Shown here: positions 26,567 through 35,630 of the stretch, one piece after another
Layout: every line of letters starts with the position of its first letter
How positions within the stretch are numbered: position 1 is the stretch's first letter
Source: JANWYT01 sp034437555
Lineage (GTDB): Bacteria > Chloroflexota > Anaerolineae > Aggregatilineales > Phototrophicaceae
Direction: 5' to 3'
Length of the DNA stretch: 64,000 bases
NCBI GenBank assembly: GCA_034437555.1
Contig: DAOTTQ010000044.1
Coordinates: forward strand, 20,664 to 84,663
Notes under the pieces: generated by a model
What the model was told of the DNA's origin: nothing
The model's database searches: none
What the model saw: only the letters and a program-made list of their open reading frames with translations
Position numbers and translations under genes: made by a program

Positions 26567-28123
26567 ATGTCCCAACGCCCAGAATACATTCAGCTAGATG
26601 CTAACGATGATGTAGCACACCTCCGCGATAGACTGTCATTTATTCGCGGAAAGCGTGTGCTGCTCATTTGGCCCGAACAAGGCACAGCGCTCACGCGCAA
26701 ACTTGACCTTGTGCTGATTCAGCGGGAGGCAAAGCGGCGTGCCATTCAGCTTGCACTCGTTACGCATGACCCCGAAGTCATTCAGCACGCCAAAGAGCTA
26801 GAAATTAGCACGTTTAGTCATGTGGGCGAAAGTGACCGCGCACGCTGGCGCAGAGGGCGCAACAAAGTATTTACCCAACGTCATCATAAGCCCGCCGATG
26901 AACTTGCTCCAGAAGACTTGTTGCCCGTTGCCAGCCGTGTGCGGGGCAAGCGCAATGAGCTTTCACGGTGGCAAATGTTTGGGTTACGCCTAGCGGTGCT
27001 GTTCTTTTTAGCTATTGTCATGGGCATAACGGCGTTCTTTCTTGTGCCGTCTGCCGAAATTGTCATTACGCTTGCGCCCCAAAGCGTCAGTGTGAATACC
27101 ACCCTCATCGCAGACCCCAACCTTAGCGATATTGACGTAGAAAATGGACTGATTCCTGCGTCTTTATTGCGTGCAGAAGTGCAAACCGTTGGCACACTTA
27201 CGACCACAGGTAGCCTATCATTAGGCAATGAATTTGCTATTGGGGTTGCGCTGTTTACCAATGAAACCGATGCCACCGTTACCATTCCTGACAATACGAC
27301 CCTCAGCACCAGTGCCGGCACGCCCATCTTGTTTAAGACGATTGCGCCCTTAACACTGGGGGCGGGCGTGGGCGAACGGGGTGAAGTGGGCATAGAAGCC
27401 ATGCCTGCGGCAGATGCACGAAGCGGTAACGTAGACGCGGGCTTGATTAATACCGTGGTGGGTGACCTTAACGGCAGTGTAACCGTCCGCAACCTTGCGC
27501 CCACCACAGGGGGCGTTACGCGCCAAGTGGTTATTGTTACCCAAGAAGACCGTGACCGACTGCTTGCCATTGTACGCGGTCAGTTGCAGGCGGTGGCGTA
27601 TGACGAAATGCTCGCCACGCTCACCGATACCCAAGTGATTGTCATTGAAACGGTACGCATTGCCGAAGAACGCAACGACTGGACAACCTTTAGCCATGAT
27701 GAAGGCGATGCCACCGAAACGCTCTCACTCACCATGAAAGCCATTGTAACGGCACTAACGCTGGATGACCGCTACGGACGACAAATTGTGTTTGCACAGC
27801 TTTCTGCACAAAAACCAAGTGGGCAAATTTTGCAAGCCGATAGCTTTATTTACACACGGGGCGCAGTTAGCGATATTACCCCCCAAAACCGCGTGACGTT
27901 TAGCGCACAGGGTGACGTGCAAGCCATCACCCAAGTCAACACGCAAGCCCTCTTAGAGCGCATTGCCAACCAAACGCCCGAAGAAGCGATGCGCCTTGTT
28001 CGGGATTACGGCAGGCTTACGCCCCAAGATACGGTTGAAATTCGGGTGTCTCCGCCAGAGTTTTGGCAACTTCCCGCCCTGCCTGTACGTATGACATTTA
28101 TCATTAGGGTGCAACCCGAATGA
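26567..28123 (+). CDS. membrane-anchored protein with baseplate J-like region
   Basis: About 518 residues. A cytosolic N-terminal part (residues 1-140) contains a Rossmann-like stretch (GKRVLLIWPEQG and later IQLALVTHDPEVIQHAKEL); one membrane helix follows (about 150-172, LAVLFFLAIVMGITAFFLV); the exported part (VTIPDNTTLSTSAGTPILFK, GVGERGEVGIEAM) resembles the baseplate J/gp47 fold of phage and contractile-injection tails. No other tail genes are present, so a structural role in a cell-surface device is only a guess. An alternative GTG start lies 6 bp upstream at 26561. It begins 8 bp after alaS and its stop overlaps ruvX by 4 bp. Confidence 0.6.
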   Translation: MSQRPEYIQLDANDDVAHLRDRLSFIRGKRVLLIWPEQGTALTRKLDLVLIQREAKRRAIQLALVTHDPEVIQHAKELEISTFSHVGESDRARWRRGRNKVFTQRHHKPADELAPEDLLPVASRVRGKRNELSRWQMFGLRLAVLFFLAIVMGITAFFLVPSAEIVITLAPQSVSVNTTLIADPNLSDIDVENGLIPASLLRAEVQTVGTLTTTGSLSLGNEFAIGVALFTNETDATVTIPDNTTLSTSAGTPILFKTIAPLTLGAGVGERGEVGIEAMPAADARSGNVDAGLINTVVGDLNGSVTVRNLAPTTGGVTRQVVIVTQEDRDRLLAIVRGQLQAVAYDEMLATLTDTQVIVIETVRIAEERNDWTTFSHDEGDATETLSLTMKAIVTALTLDDRYGRQIVFAQLSAQKPSGQILQADSFIYTRGAVSDITPQNRVTFSAQGDVQAITQVNTQALLERIANQTPEEAMRLVRDYGRLTPQDTVEIRVSPPEFWQLPALPVRMTFIIRVQPE

Positions 28124-28554
28124 CGCGTTACCTGTGCATCGACCACGGGCTAAAGCGCATTGGGCTGGCAATTAGCGATGAAGGGGGCTTATTTGCGCGA
28201 GAACTGGGCATTTTAGAGCGCAAATCTAAGCAAGAGGACTTTGATGCCCTTAACGCCATTCTCACCCGTGAAGGGGCGCAAGCCATCATTATTGGCATTC
28301 CCTATAGCGATGTACCAGAGGGCGTATACACCCAATCCGATACGGTGCGCCTGTGGAAAACACGCTTTGCAGAAACCACCCCCCTTCCTATCATCGAATG
28401 GGATGAGCAATTAAGCAGTGATGATGCCCGTGAGATTGCCAAGCACCTACGGCGTAAACCAACCGAACACATAGACGACCTAGCCGCACGAGTGATTTTA
28501 CAAAGCTATTTAGATGCTCGGCACGAAGGTCTCGCCAACGAGGACGAAGAATGA
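28120..28554 (+). CDS. ruvX: Holliday junction resolvase-like RuvX (YqgF)
   Basis: 144 residues, RNase H-like fold. The first strand carries the conserved acidic residue and motif CIDHGLKRIGLAISD, the middle has AIIIGIPYSD, and the end DDLAARVILQSYLD. Members process 16S rRNA ends or resolve Holliday junctions. The start overlaps the previous stop (ATGA), and its own stop overlaps mltG in the same way, so the three are translationally coupled. Confidence 0.92.
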   Translation: MTRYLCIDHGLKRIGLAISDEGGLFARELGILERKSKQEDFDALNAILTREGAQAIIIGIPYSDVPEGVYTQSDTVRLWKTRFAETTPLPIIEWDEQLSSDDAREIAKHLRRKPTEHIDDLAARVILQSYLDARHEGLANEDEE

Positions 28555-29675
28555 CGATAGAACGCTTGCTTAAAGCAATGATTTTAATGGCAGTAGTGGG
28601 GGTATTTGTGGGCGCGGTGGGGCTGGGTGTCTTGCTGATTGTCAGCGGTGGCAACCCCATCTCTTGGGTGCAAAATACCTTTATTCGTTTTTCTTTATCG
28701 TCGCGCACAGAAGAAATCAATCGCGCTATTGGCACAAACGATACGCCCATTCGCTTTAGTATTAACAGTGGTGACGCGCCCGCATTGGTCGCAAGAAACC
28801 TCGTCAACGCCAGCCTCATTGCTGACCCCGTGCTATTTGTAAATTATCTGCGTGCAGAAGGGCTAGACACCCAGCTAGAAGCCGGCGTTTACTTTCTCAA
28901 TCAGGCGCAAAATATCCCCCAAATTGCCAATACGCTCATTGATTCACGCAATAGCAGTATTCGCTTTCGGGTAGTAGAAGGCACACGCCTAGAAGAAGTT
29001 GCCGAAGCCATCGATGCTATCCGCCTCTTTGGGTTTACAGGCGCAGAATTTTTAGCCACAACAGGCGTAGGCGCGTCTATAGACCCCGACCTTGCGGGCT
29101 TATTGGGTGTGCCTGTAGTGGGCGATACCTTGCAGGCTTCGCTAGAGGGCTTTATGTTCCCCGATACGTATGTATTCCCGCCCGACATTACCGCCCTAGA
29201 GCTACGTGACCAATTGCTAGAGGCGTTTGTTGGCGCGGTGGGCGTGCCACTGTTTAATGATGCCACCACGCAAGGCTGGACAATGCGCCAAGCCGTCACG
29301 CTGGCTTCAATTGCCGAGCGCGAAGCGGTTTGGGATGATGAGCATGTCCTAATTACCAGCGTGTATCGCAATCGCCTAGACGTGGATATGCTGTTACAAG
29401 CCGACCCCACCGTACAATATGCGCTGAATGGAACGCGTGGGCGTTGGTGGACAAATATCACCCAAGCCGACTATCGAAACGTAACTTCGCCCTATAATAC
29501 GTATTTGAATAAAGGGCTTCCGCCATCCCCCATTGCCAGCCCTAGCCTTTCTGCCATACGCGCAGCCATTTACCCCGCCGAGTCCAGCTATTTTTACTTT
29601 AGGGCGCGGTGTGACGGCTCTAACTATCACAATTTTGCCACCACGTACGATGAGCATCTTGCCAATGGGTGCTAA
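28551..29675 (+). CDS. mltG: endolytic murein transglycosylase MltG
   Basis: 374 residues. N-terminal membrane helix (residues 8-31), a LysM-like region (RFRVVEGTRLEEVAEAI), then the YceG catalytic domain with GFMFPDTYVF and the catalytic glutamate in SIAEREAVWDDEH (about residue 256), VYRNRL and QADPTVQYAL. MltG cleaves nascent glycan strands and acts as a terminase of peptidoglycan synthesis. It overlaps ruvX by 4 bp. The C-terminus ends with YDEHLANGC, typical of the family. Confidence 0.95.
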   Translation: MTIERLLKAMILMAVVGVFVGAVGLGVLLIVSGGNPISWVQNTFIRFSLSSRTEEINRAIGTNDTPIRFSINSGDAPALVARNLVNASLIADPVLFVNYLRAEGLDTQLEAGVYFLNQAQNIPQIANTLIDSRNSSIRFRVVEGTRLEEVAEAIDAIRLFGFTGAEFLATTGVGASIDPDLAGLLGVPVVGDTLQASLEGFMFPDTYVFPPDITALELRDQLLEAFVGAVGVPLFNDATTQGWTMRQAVTLASIAEREAVWDDEHVLITSVYRNRLDVDMLLQADPTVQYALNGTRGRWWTNITQADYRNVTSPYNTYLNKGLPPSPIASPSLSAIRAAIYPAESSYFYFRARCDGSNYHNFATTYDEHLANGC

Positions 29676-30153
29676 AGCGTTACGCCTGTGCGCGTTTATG
29701 ATGGTGCTAGTGTGCGTGGCGTGTGTGCAATACCCCCCCATAGCAAAAATAGCGTTGCTTGCGCCCTTTGAGGGGGAGAACCGCTACATTGGCTATAACG
29801 CGCTATATGCGTCATGGATGGCACTGGCAGAAGCAGACCAACCTTCCAGCATGTTGCTTGCCATTGATGATGGGGGCAGGCAAGACAGCGCACTCGACCG
29901 CGCCAAAGCCATTAAGCAAGACCCTAGCGTCAGGGCGGTGCTGTTGGTGGGCGATGATGCCCTTAGCGAGCCTGTGCGCCAAGCCTTAGACGGCTTACCA
30001 TTGCTGGTAGTCAGCGCAGAGGGTGAATTGCCCGATGAGGCGTTTACGGCGCGTTATTTAGCTAGCGCAGAGTTTGCGCCTGTGCCGAGTATCTTTGCCA
30101 TCAACGCCTATAATGCCATGCAAGAAGCCCTAGAACTAATTTCTGCGCCCTAG
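29650..30153 (+). CDS. small lipoprotein with partial periplasmic-binding-protein fold
   Basis: About 167 residues from ATG 29650 (an internal ATG at 29665 is also possible); the start lies within the last codons of mltG. A signal peptide with lipobox-like end (MVLVCVACVQ) is followed by KIALLAPFEGENRYIGYNALYASWMAL, which resembles the start of type I periplasmic binding proteins for branched-chain amino acids. Those have over 350 residues, so this holds roughly one lobe only. The last 18 bp overlap the 3' end of the convergent phosphorylase gene. It may be a truncated binding protein or a small sensor; role unknown. Confidence 0.6.
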   Translation: MSILPMGAKALRLCAFMMVLVCVACVQYPPIAKIALLAPFEGENRYIGYNALYASWMALAEADQPSSMLLAIDDGGRQDSALDRAKAIKQDPSVRAVLLVGDDALSEPVRQALDGLPLLVVSAEGELPDEAFTARYLASAEFAPVPSIFAINAYNAMQEALELISAP

Positions 30154-31464
30154 TATGGCATCGTAAAACAGGGGCAAAGGCTCAACGGGCGTGCTACTAT
30201 ACGTAATCGCTTCTAGGAGCAACGCCTTTGCTTCGCCCGCTTTTAGCAAATCATTGGCATGAATCACACCCATTTTGTCGCCATTGCGCACGCGGTCGCC
30301 CACTTTAACGGTAAGGACTACGCCAACGGCATGGTCGATACTATCCTCTTTTTTGGCGCGTCCCGCCCCTAATACCAACGAAGCAATCGCCACTTTTTCG
30401 GCGTTTACGCCTGAAATATAGCCGTTTTCTGTGGCAAACACACCTAATTGTTCACGCGCTTGGGGCAAAAGCTCGGGGTTGTCTATCATGGCAAGGTTGC
30501 CCCCTTGCCCTTCTACCATTTGCCTAAACTTCTCAAACGCCTTGCCATTGCTTAGGTTATCTTCTAACAGTTTGCGAGTGGTATCGGGGTCTACCCAATG
30601 TTTTTCGCGTCCTGCCAAAAGCAACATATAACGGGCAATCTCTAAACAGTGTTCGCGCAGGTCGGGCGCACCGCCCCCCTTTAGCGTTTCGATGGCTTCT
30701 TTTACTTCAAGCGCGTTACCAATGGTATAGCCGAGCGGTTGGTTCATATCCGAAAGTAATGCCACCATATCGCGTCCGGCATCTGCGCCAATACGTACCA
30801 TTACTTTTGCCAGTTCGCGCGCTTCGTCTAGCGTGGTCATAAACGCACCACTGCCCCACTTGACATCCAGCACAATGCCCTGTGCGCCCGATGCCAGCTT
30901 TTTGCTCATGATGCTACTGGCAATAAGGGGCAGGCTTGGCACAGTGGCGGTTACGTCCCGTAGGGCATAAAGTTTGCCATCGGCAGGGGCAAGCACGCCC
31001 GTTTGCCCTGCCAGCGCAATCCCGTTTTGGCGGGCAAGGCGGGCAAATTCTTCTTCGGTTAAGTTGACATTAAAGCCTTCAATGGCTTCTAGCTTATCCA
31101 GTGTGCCACCGCTAAAGCCCAAGCCACGCCCACTCATTTTGGCACATGGCACGCCGCACGATGCCACCAATGGCAACACCACGAGCGTTGTTTTATCGCC
31201 CACACCGCCGGATGAGTGCTTATCGATGGCATAATCAGTGATAGAGCTTAAGTCCATCATGTGTCCCGATTGCGCCATTGCCATCGTCAGCGTAACGGTT
31301 TCTTCACGGGTCATGCCCTTAAAATAGGTTGCCATTAAGAACGCTGATACTTGATAATCGGGGATATTGCCCAGCGTGTATTGTTCAATAAACCAGCGAA
31401 TTTCTGTTGTTGTTAGGGCTTCGCCATCTCGTTTTTTTTCGATAATATCTACCATGCGTAACAT
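30136..31464 (-). CDS. pyrimidine-nucleoside (thymidine) phosphorylase
   Basis: 442 residues. The family signature SGRGLGFSGGTLDKLEAIEG and the phosphate-binding KHSSGGVGDKTT (about residue 82) are present, and the C-terminal PYNP domain (HAVGVVLTVKVGDRVRNGDK) is complete. It splits pyrimidine nucleosides with phosphate into base and (deoxy)ribose-1-phosphate for salvage. An AAGGAT ribosome site precedes the ATG. No other salvage genes adjoin. Substrate preference (thymidine vs uridine) is not resolved. Confidence 0.93.
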   Translation of the reverse strand: MLRMVDIIEKKRDGEALTTTEIRWFIEQYTLGNIPDYQVSAFLMATYFKGMTREETVTLTMAMAQSGHMMDLSSITDYAIDKHSSGGVGDKTTLVVLPLVASCGVPCAKMSGRGLGFSGGTLDKLEAIEGFNVNLTEEEFARLARQNGIALAGQTGVLAPADGKLYALRDVTATVPSLPLIASSIMSKKLASGAQGIVLDVKWGSGAFMTTLDEARELAKVMVRIGADAGRDMVALLSDMNQPLGYTIGNALEVKEAIETLKGGGAPDLREHCLEIARYMLLLAGREKHWVDPDTTRKLLEDNLSNGKAFEKFRQMVEGQGGNLAMIDNPELLPQAREQLGVFATENGYISGVNAEKVAIASLVLGAGRAKKEDSIDHAVGVVLTVKVGDRVRNGDKMGVIHANDLLKAGEAKALLLEAITYSSTPVEPLPLFYDAILGRRN

Positions 31465-31624
31465 AAAACAATCCTTTTGGTTTATTTTTGTTGCCCTACA
31501 AACCTTTTCGTTTGTCAGTTATCATTGTAGCGTTTTGATAAGCGCATGGCTATAACGAAAGAAAATCGTAAGGCTTGTGCGGTATTGAGTGAATAGTCTT
31601 ATACTTTAGAAAGGGTATATCTCC

Positions 31625-32329
31625 ATGGTTCAAAAAGTCAAGAATGACGAAAAACAAGCGCAAACGCGCCTCATCTTAGGTGCCATTGGCGTGGGTGCGT
31701 TGGTGATTGCGCTAGGGTTTATTTTGCTATCGGCTTCGGGTGGCGGGCTAGGGCGCGCCAACATTGATTACGAGAGCATTCCCGTTACAAAAACCAACGA
31801 CGGCGCATGGGTACTTGGGGAAGCCGAAGCCCCATTTACACTGGTTGTCTTTGAGGACTTTATGTGTTCACATTGCCAAGCCTATGAACCCGACCTAGAA
31901 GCCTACATTAAAGAATTTGTGGCGACAGGGCGCGCAAAGTTCGAGTTCCGCATGCTCCAAACTTCCAGCCCTTCGCCCCTCATGTTCCAGCTGGCACAAT
32001 GCGCCGATGAAATTGACGAAGGTAGCTTCTTCAAGGCACGCGAAGAATTGTTCCATATGGCGCGTGCAGGGTGGCGTGCGGATAGTAGCCCACGCGCTTT
32101 TGCTGATACATTGGGCTTAAACTATACTGAAATTCTCTCTTGCCAACGCGATGCAAACCAGTGGCAAGTGGACGCACAATTGGCGCAACAATTAGGCGCA
32201 AGTGGCACACCCGCCGTCTTTGTGCGTGTTAACAATTCTACGCCCCGTACCGAAGTGAACCTAGGACCTCGCCCAGACATCAGCACCCTACGCAACTACA
32301 TTAATGCCCAATTCCCTGCCACCAACTAG
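31625..32329 (+). CDS. membrane-anchored DsbA-like thiol-disulfide oxidoreductase
   Basis: 234 residues. N-terminal anchor (about residues 16-38) then a thioredoxin_4-type domain with the redox motif C81-SH-C84 in FEDFMCSHCQAYEPD and the cis-proline region ASGTPAVFV. Such proteins introduce or isomerise disulfides in exported proteins. A further cysteine pair (C112 in QLAQCADEID and the Cys in ILSCQRDAN) may form a structural bridge. A strong terminator follows. No DsbB or VKOR partner is seen nearby. Confidence 0.85.
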   Translation: MVQKVKNDEKQAQTRLILGAIGVGALVIALGFILLSASGGGLGRANIDYESIPVTKTNDGAWVLGEAEAPFTLVVFEDFMCSHCQAYEPDLEAYIKEFVATGRAKFEFRMLQTSSPSPLMFQLAQCADEIDEGSFFKAREELFHMARAGWRADSSPRAFADTLGLNYTEILSCQRDANQWQVDAQLAQQLGASGTPAVFVRVNNSTPRTEVNLGPRPDISTLRNYINAQFPATN

Positions 32330-32352
32330 GAATTAACCGCATTAAAAAATCA

Positions 32353-32378
32353 AAAGGGGCATCGCTGAATGCCCCTTT
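32353..32378 (+). terminator. rho-independent terminator after the thiol-disulfide oxidoreductase gene
   Basis: Ten-base perfect stem (AAAGGGGCAT / ATGCCCCTTT) with a 6-base loop, 23 bp after the stop. Confidence 0.8.
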
Positions 32379-32417
32379 GCGTTAGCATTATTTGCCGTAA
32401 TTGCTAGTTGTTTTTTC

Positions 32418-32530
32418 TTGAGGGCTTCGCCCTCAAACACCCACAAGGGATTAGCATCCCTTGACCCCTTTATGCCCGCTTTTTGCAAAAAGTGGTGGCG
32501 TTTGGGTAAAAAACCCTGTAAAAGTCAGGG
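32418..32530. repeat. cluster of four consecutive hairpins in an intergenic gap
   Basis: Four palindromes in tandem: TTGAGGGC/GCCCTCAA (32418-32436), CAAGGGAT/ATCCCTTG (32444-32463), CTTTTTGCAAAAAG (32479-32492, flanks CC/GG also pair), and CCCTG/CAGGG (32514-32530). No reading frame. The compact layout looks like a mobile palindromic element or a structured RNA end rather than chance. Confidence 0.65.
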
Positions 32531-32577
32531 ACTCGCAATCAGGGTATTATTTTTGTGATGGCACAACAACCACGCCA

Positions 32578-33066
32578 TTACTTCTTGTCGGCGTGTGTCC
32601 ATGTCAATTGGTCGCGCACTTGCAAATCGGTATGGCGAATCTTCATGGCAAGGTCGGCAGCAAGATTACGCATTAAGCGATAGCCCAATTGGGGGTAAGT
32701 GTCGCACAAGAGCATCAGCTTATCACGAGGAATAACGATAAGATGGGTATCTTGTTGTGAGCAACGCGCACTCGCCGAGCGCAAGCCTTCATCCACCAAC
32801 GCCACCTCACCAAAAGACTGCCCGCGCCGAAGTGTGGCAATGGTGTGGGATTGTTCGGCTTCTCTGCCAATAAGGGCAGGGTTGACTTGAATTTGTACTT
32901 CGCCACTGGCAATAATATACATTTCGTCGCCGGGCGTATTTTCCTCGAAGATGACATCACCAGCTTGGTAATGATGCTCTGTACAGATAGAGCCAACCAA
33001 TTCAAGCTGTGTGTTTGTCAGTTCATCGAAGATGTCTGCTTGACGTAAGATAGAGACGACAGACAT
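32578..33066 (-). CDS. cyclic nucleotide-binding domain protein
   Basis: 162 residues: a single cNMP-binding beta-barrel with GDVIFEENTPGDEMYIIASGEV (residues 37-58) and the later GQSFGEVALVDEGLRSASARC phosphate-binding cassette. The Arg of the usual R[ST]A motif is there as LRSASA. There is no C-terminal helix-turn-helix, unlike Crp/Fnr regulators, so it probably acts as a sensor module by protein contact. C-terminal helix LGYRLMRNLAADLAMKI. Monocistronic. Confidence 0.85.
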   Translation of the reverse strand: MSVVSILRQADIFDELTNTQLELVGSICTEHHYQAGDVIFEENTPGDEMYIIASGEVQIQVNPALIGREAEQSHTIATLRRGQSFGEVALVDEGLRSASARCSQQDTHLIVIPRDKLMLLCDTYPQLGYRLMRNLAADLAMKIRHTDLQVRDQLTWTHADKK

Positions 33067-33187
33067 CCTAAACTCCTATAACTATTTATGAGAGCAACTT
33101 TTATTTATTTTAGCACACATCCCCTTACACGCCAATAAACCTTGAAATGTTATGAGGGGGTGTGCCTTGCCGAACCACATTCGTGCT

Positions 33188-34099
33188 TTACTTCGGCTGA
33201 GTATCCGATGAGGTGCGCCCAAGCCAGCGTTTTAACAGTTGTTTAGGGCGGGTGTCGCTTTTTGTCAGCCACCACCAGCGCGTTTGTGAATAGCCTAGCC
33301 GATGGAGCATATAGCCTGTAGCTTTATGAAACTGGTAACGCTCGATGAGATTCATTTGGCGTTTCCAGTCGCCAATGCGCCCACCGCGTGTTTTGGCTTG
33401 TTCGTTAGGGATAAAATTCTCCTCAAAGTCGGTTTTATCATGCACATTTTTTAACAGCGTGTCATCGTAAGGTGCGCCAATAAAATCAAAAATTTTGGCA
33501 TAGTGTTCAAAGGGGTTTTGCCGCAGGGCTTCGTAGCGTATCTCTAAAAAGTTTTGCTCACCAAGCTCCTGTTTGTATTTTAGCCCCGTCAGTACCGAGT
33601 CCTTCCAGCTTTTGGCGTGGGTAGGTACATCCTTTACGAAACCTGTGCGCCATTGTGGTATCCAAGAGCGTGAGGCTAGCTTGGCAGACACGCCCACATC
33701 TCGCCCATCGCGGATAATATAAATAAAGCGCGCATCTGGAATGATTTCTAGTATCAACGGAACATGATAAATGTGGTCGGGCGTTTTTTCTACCAAAAAG
33801 CGGTGATGCGGTTTTAAGGTTTGAGCAAATTTTTTTAGAAGGGTGTTTTGGCAAATTTCAAAAATTTCTTCACGGGTAAATACACTTCCAAAGCCAAAGT
33901 TGATGGGTTTTTCTTTGGAAGGATATTTCTGTGTTGCCTTAAAAAACACGCCAAAGGCATCGGGCGTAAACAATCGAGTTTCTGAAAGTGTGGCAATTTG
34001 CGGGTGTGCCTCGCAAATATCCAGCGTCCATGTGGTGCCAGAACGCGCTGCACCCATAATGAAAACGGGCGGACATTGTAATTGGTCTAGGCTTTTCAT
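33188..34099 (-). CDS. sulfotransferase-family protein
   Basis: 303 residues. The PAPS-binding 5'-loop is FIMGAARSGTTWT (residues 13-25), and the 3'-phosphate segment is IIRDGRDVGVSAK. Later FLEIRYEALRQNPFEH completes the Sulfotransfer_3 pattern. These enzymes move sulfate from PAPS to hydroxyls or amines of glycans, lipids or small molecules. It stands alone between a cNMP-binding protein and an MBL hydrolase; the acceptor might be a cell-surface glycan, given the polysaccharide genes in the window, but nothing in the sequence proves this. Confidence 0.85.
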   Translation of the reverse strand: MKSLDQLQCPPVFIMGAARSGTTWTLDICEAHPQIATLSETRLFTPDAFGVFFKATQKYPSKEKPINFGFGSVFTREEIFEICQNTLLKKFAQTLKPHHRFLVEKTPDHIYHVPLILEIIPDARFIYIIRDGRDVGVSAKLASRSWIPQWRTGFVKDVPTHAKSWKDSVLTGLKYKQELGEQNFLEIRYEALRQNPFEHYAKIFDFIGAPYDDTLLKNVHDKTDFEENFIPNEQAKTRGGRIGDWKRQMNLIERYQFHKATGYMLHRLGYSQTRWWWLTKSDTRPKQLLKRWLGRTSSDTQPK

Positions 34100-34246
34100 C
34101 AGGGTTTCCAGTTTTATAGAGTGGTCATTAGATGTATTTTATACGACTAAAGAGGGATTGTGTAGCGCATCGCTTGATTTTCTTAGCTTAAATTACTATA
34201 CTCATTTCATCACAACCTAAACACAAACAGGATGATTTGAAACGTT

Positions 34247-35107
34247 ATGCAACAGGAACGAGTGACGAACAGTATTTATGTCTTTACAAGCGACCTTTAC
34301 GCACAGGTGACGGCAAGCGTTGTCATTACGTCACAGGGGGCTGTATTGGTGGATACGCTGCTATATCCCGAAGAAACCTTGCAAATGCGCCAGTTTGTGC
34401 AAGACCGTTTAGGTGTACCCGTTAAATACGTCATTAATACACATCATCACGCCGACCATACACTAGGCACGTGCCTTTTTGAGGGCGCACAGGTGATTGC
34501 CCACCGCCGTTGTTATGATTTATTAAATACACGCGGACGCGATAGCCTTGCCCGTATGAAAACCGCCAACAACGCCGAAGAACTACAAGATGTTGAGGTG
34601 GTATTGCCCAATGTGCTGTTTGATGACCGCCTAACGCTAGATCTAGGAGACAAAACGCTTTATCTGTGGCATACACCAGGTCATAGTGCTGATGGCATTG
34701 TGTGCTATGTTGAAGATGAACAAGTTTTGTTTGGTGCAGATATTGTGATGCCTATTCCTTATTTTGTGGATGGCAGTTACAACGATTTTTTAATCTCATT
34801 AGAGGGCTTAAAAGACCGCGCATACGAAACTGTCGTTCAGGGGCATGGCGATGTTATTCTAAAAGGCGAAATAGAAGGCAAACTTCAAGAGGATATTGCC
34901 TACTTAACCAAGCTACGTGCGGCAGTTGATAAAGCCCTACAATCTTCTAGCAATGCCACAAAACAAGAACGTGCGCTCGAAGCCATTCGGATAGAAGCGT
35001 GTGGAAAAAACCGTGTGCTGTTAAATGGGGCAGTACAACAGCTTCATATAAACAACATTCACGCACTTGCAAAGCAACGTCGTAACGAGCTTCTTGAAGC
35101 CAAATAA
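34247..35107 (+). CDS. MBL-fold metallo-hydrolase
   Basis: 286 residues. The metal-binding motif HHHADH is at residues 66-71, followed by a His in LWHTPGHSADG (glyoxalase II-like) and an Asp in LFGADIVMP, and a late His in VVQGHGD. It hydrolyses an ester, thioester or lactam; the substrate is not predictable. The C-terminal 80 residues (from about 205) form a helical extension, possibly for dimerisation. Upstream of greA by 43 bp, so possibly cotranscribed. Confidence 0.88.
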   Translation: MQQERVTNSIYVFTSDLYAQVTASVVITSQGAVLVDTLLYPEETLQMRQFVQDRLGVPVKYVINTHHHADHTLGTCLFEGAQVIAHRRCYDLLNTRGRDSLARMKTANNAEELQDVEVVLPNVLFDDRLTLDLGDKTLYLWHTPGHSADGIVCYVEDEQVLFGADIVMPIPYFVDGSYNDFLISLEGLKDRAYETVVQGHGDVILKGEIEGKLQEDIAYLTKLRAAVDKALQSSSNATKQERALEAIRIEACGKNRVLLNGAVQQLHINNIHALAKQRRNELLEAK

Positions 35108-35150
35108 CCCTAACAAGAGCGCGATAATTTCAGTCAGAAGGAAGTGACAA

Positions 35151-35621
35151 ATGTCTGAAGATGCAACTTACCTAACACCAGAAGGCAAAGAAGAACTGGA
35201 ACGTGAGCTAGAAACCCTGACCACAGTAAAACGCCCCGAACTTGCTATCAAGCTAAAAGAGGCGGTTTCGATGGGTGACCTAAAAGAAAATGCCGACTAC
35301 CACGATACCCGTGAGCAAATGTCCATGCTAGATGGGCGCATCCAACGCCTAGAATACATCCTTAGAAATGCCGTTCTCATTGAACACACAGGCAACACCG
35401 ACGAAGTGCGGATTGGCTCTACAGTGACCATCCGTGAAGTTGGCACTAAGGAAACCGAAATTTATACCATTGTGGGCGCAGCCGAAGCCAACCCCCGCGA
35501 AGGACGCATTTCACAAAAAAGCCCCATTGGCGCAGCCTTGCTGGGCGCAAAGAAAAAGCAAAAAGTGAACGTAGAAACACCGAACGGTAAAATTGAGTTT
35601 GAAATCGTCAAAATCGAATAA
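35151..35621 (+). CDS. greA: transcription elongation factor GreA
   Basis: 156 residues. TPEGKEELERELETL (residues 9-23), the basic-patch and tip segment GDLKENADYHDTREQM with the acidic tip residues, and the C-terminal FKBP-like domain with SPIGAALLGAKKKQKVNVETP. GreA stimulates cleavage of backtracked RNA in RNA polymerase. A GGAAG ribosome site precedes the ATG. It ends in a strong hairpin. Confidence 0.96.
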   Translation: MSEDATYLTPEGKEELERELETLTTVKRPELAIKLKEAVSMGDLKENADYHDTREQMSMLDGRIQRLEYILRNAVLIEHTGNTDEVRIGSTVTIREVGTKETEIYTIVGAAEANPREGRISQKSPIGAALLGAKKKQKVNVETPNGKIEFEIVKIE

Positions 35622-35630
35622 ATCTGTCCT

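Noticed and set aside
26567..28123. Contractile injection system or prophage, suggested by the baseplate J-like region
   Set aside because: No sheath, tube, spike, ATPase or lysis gene lies within the window; flanks are housekeeping genes.
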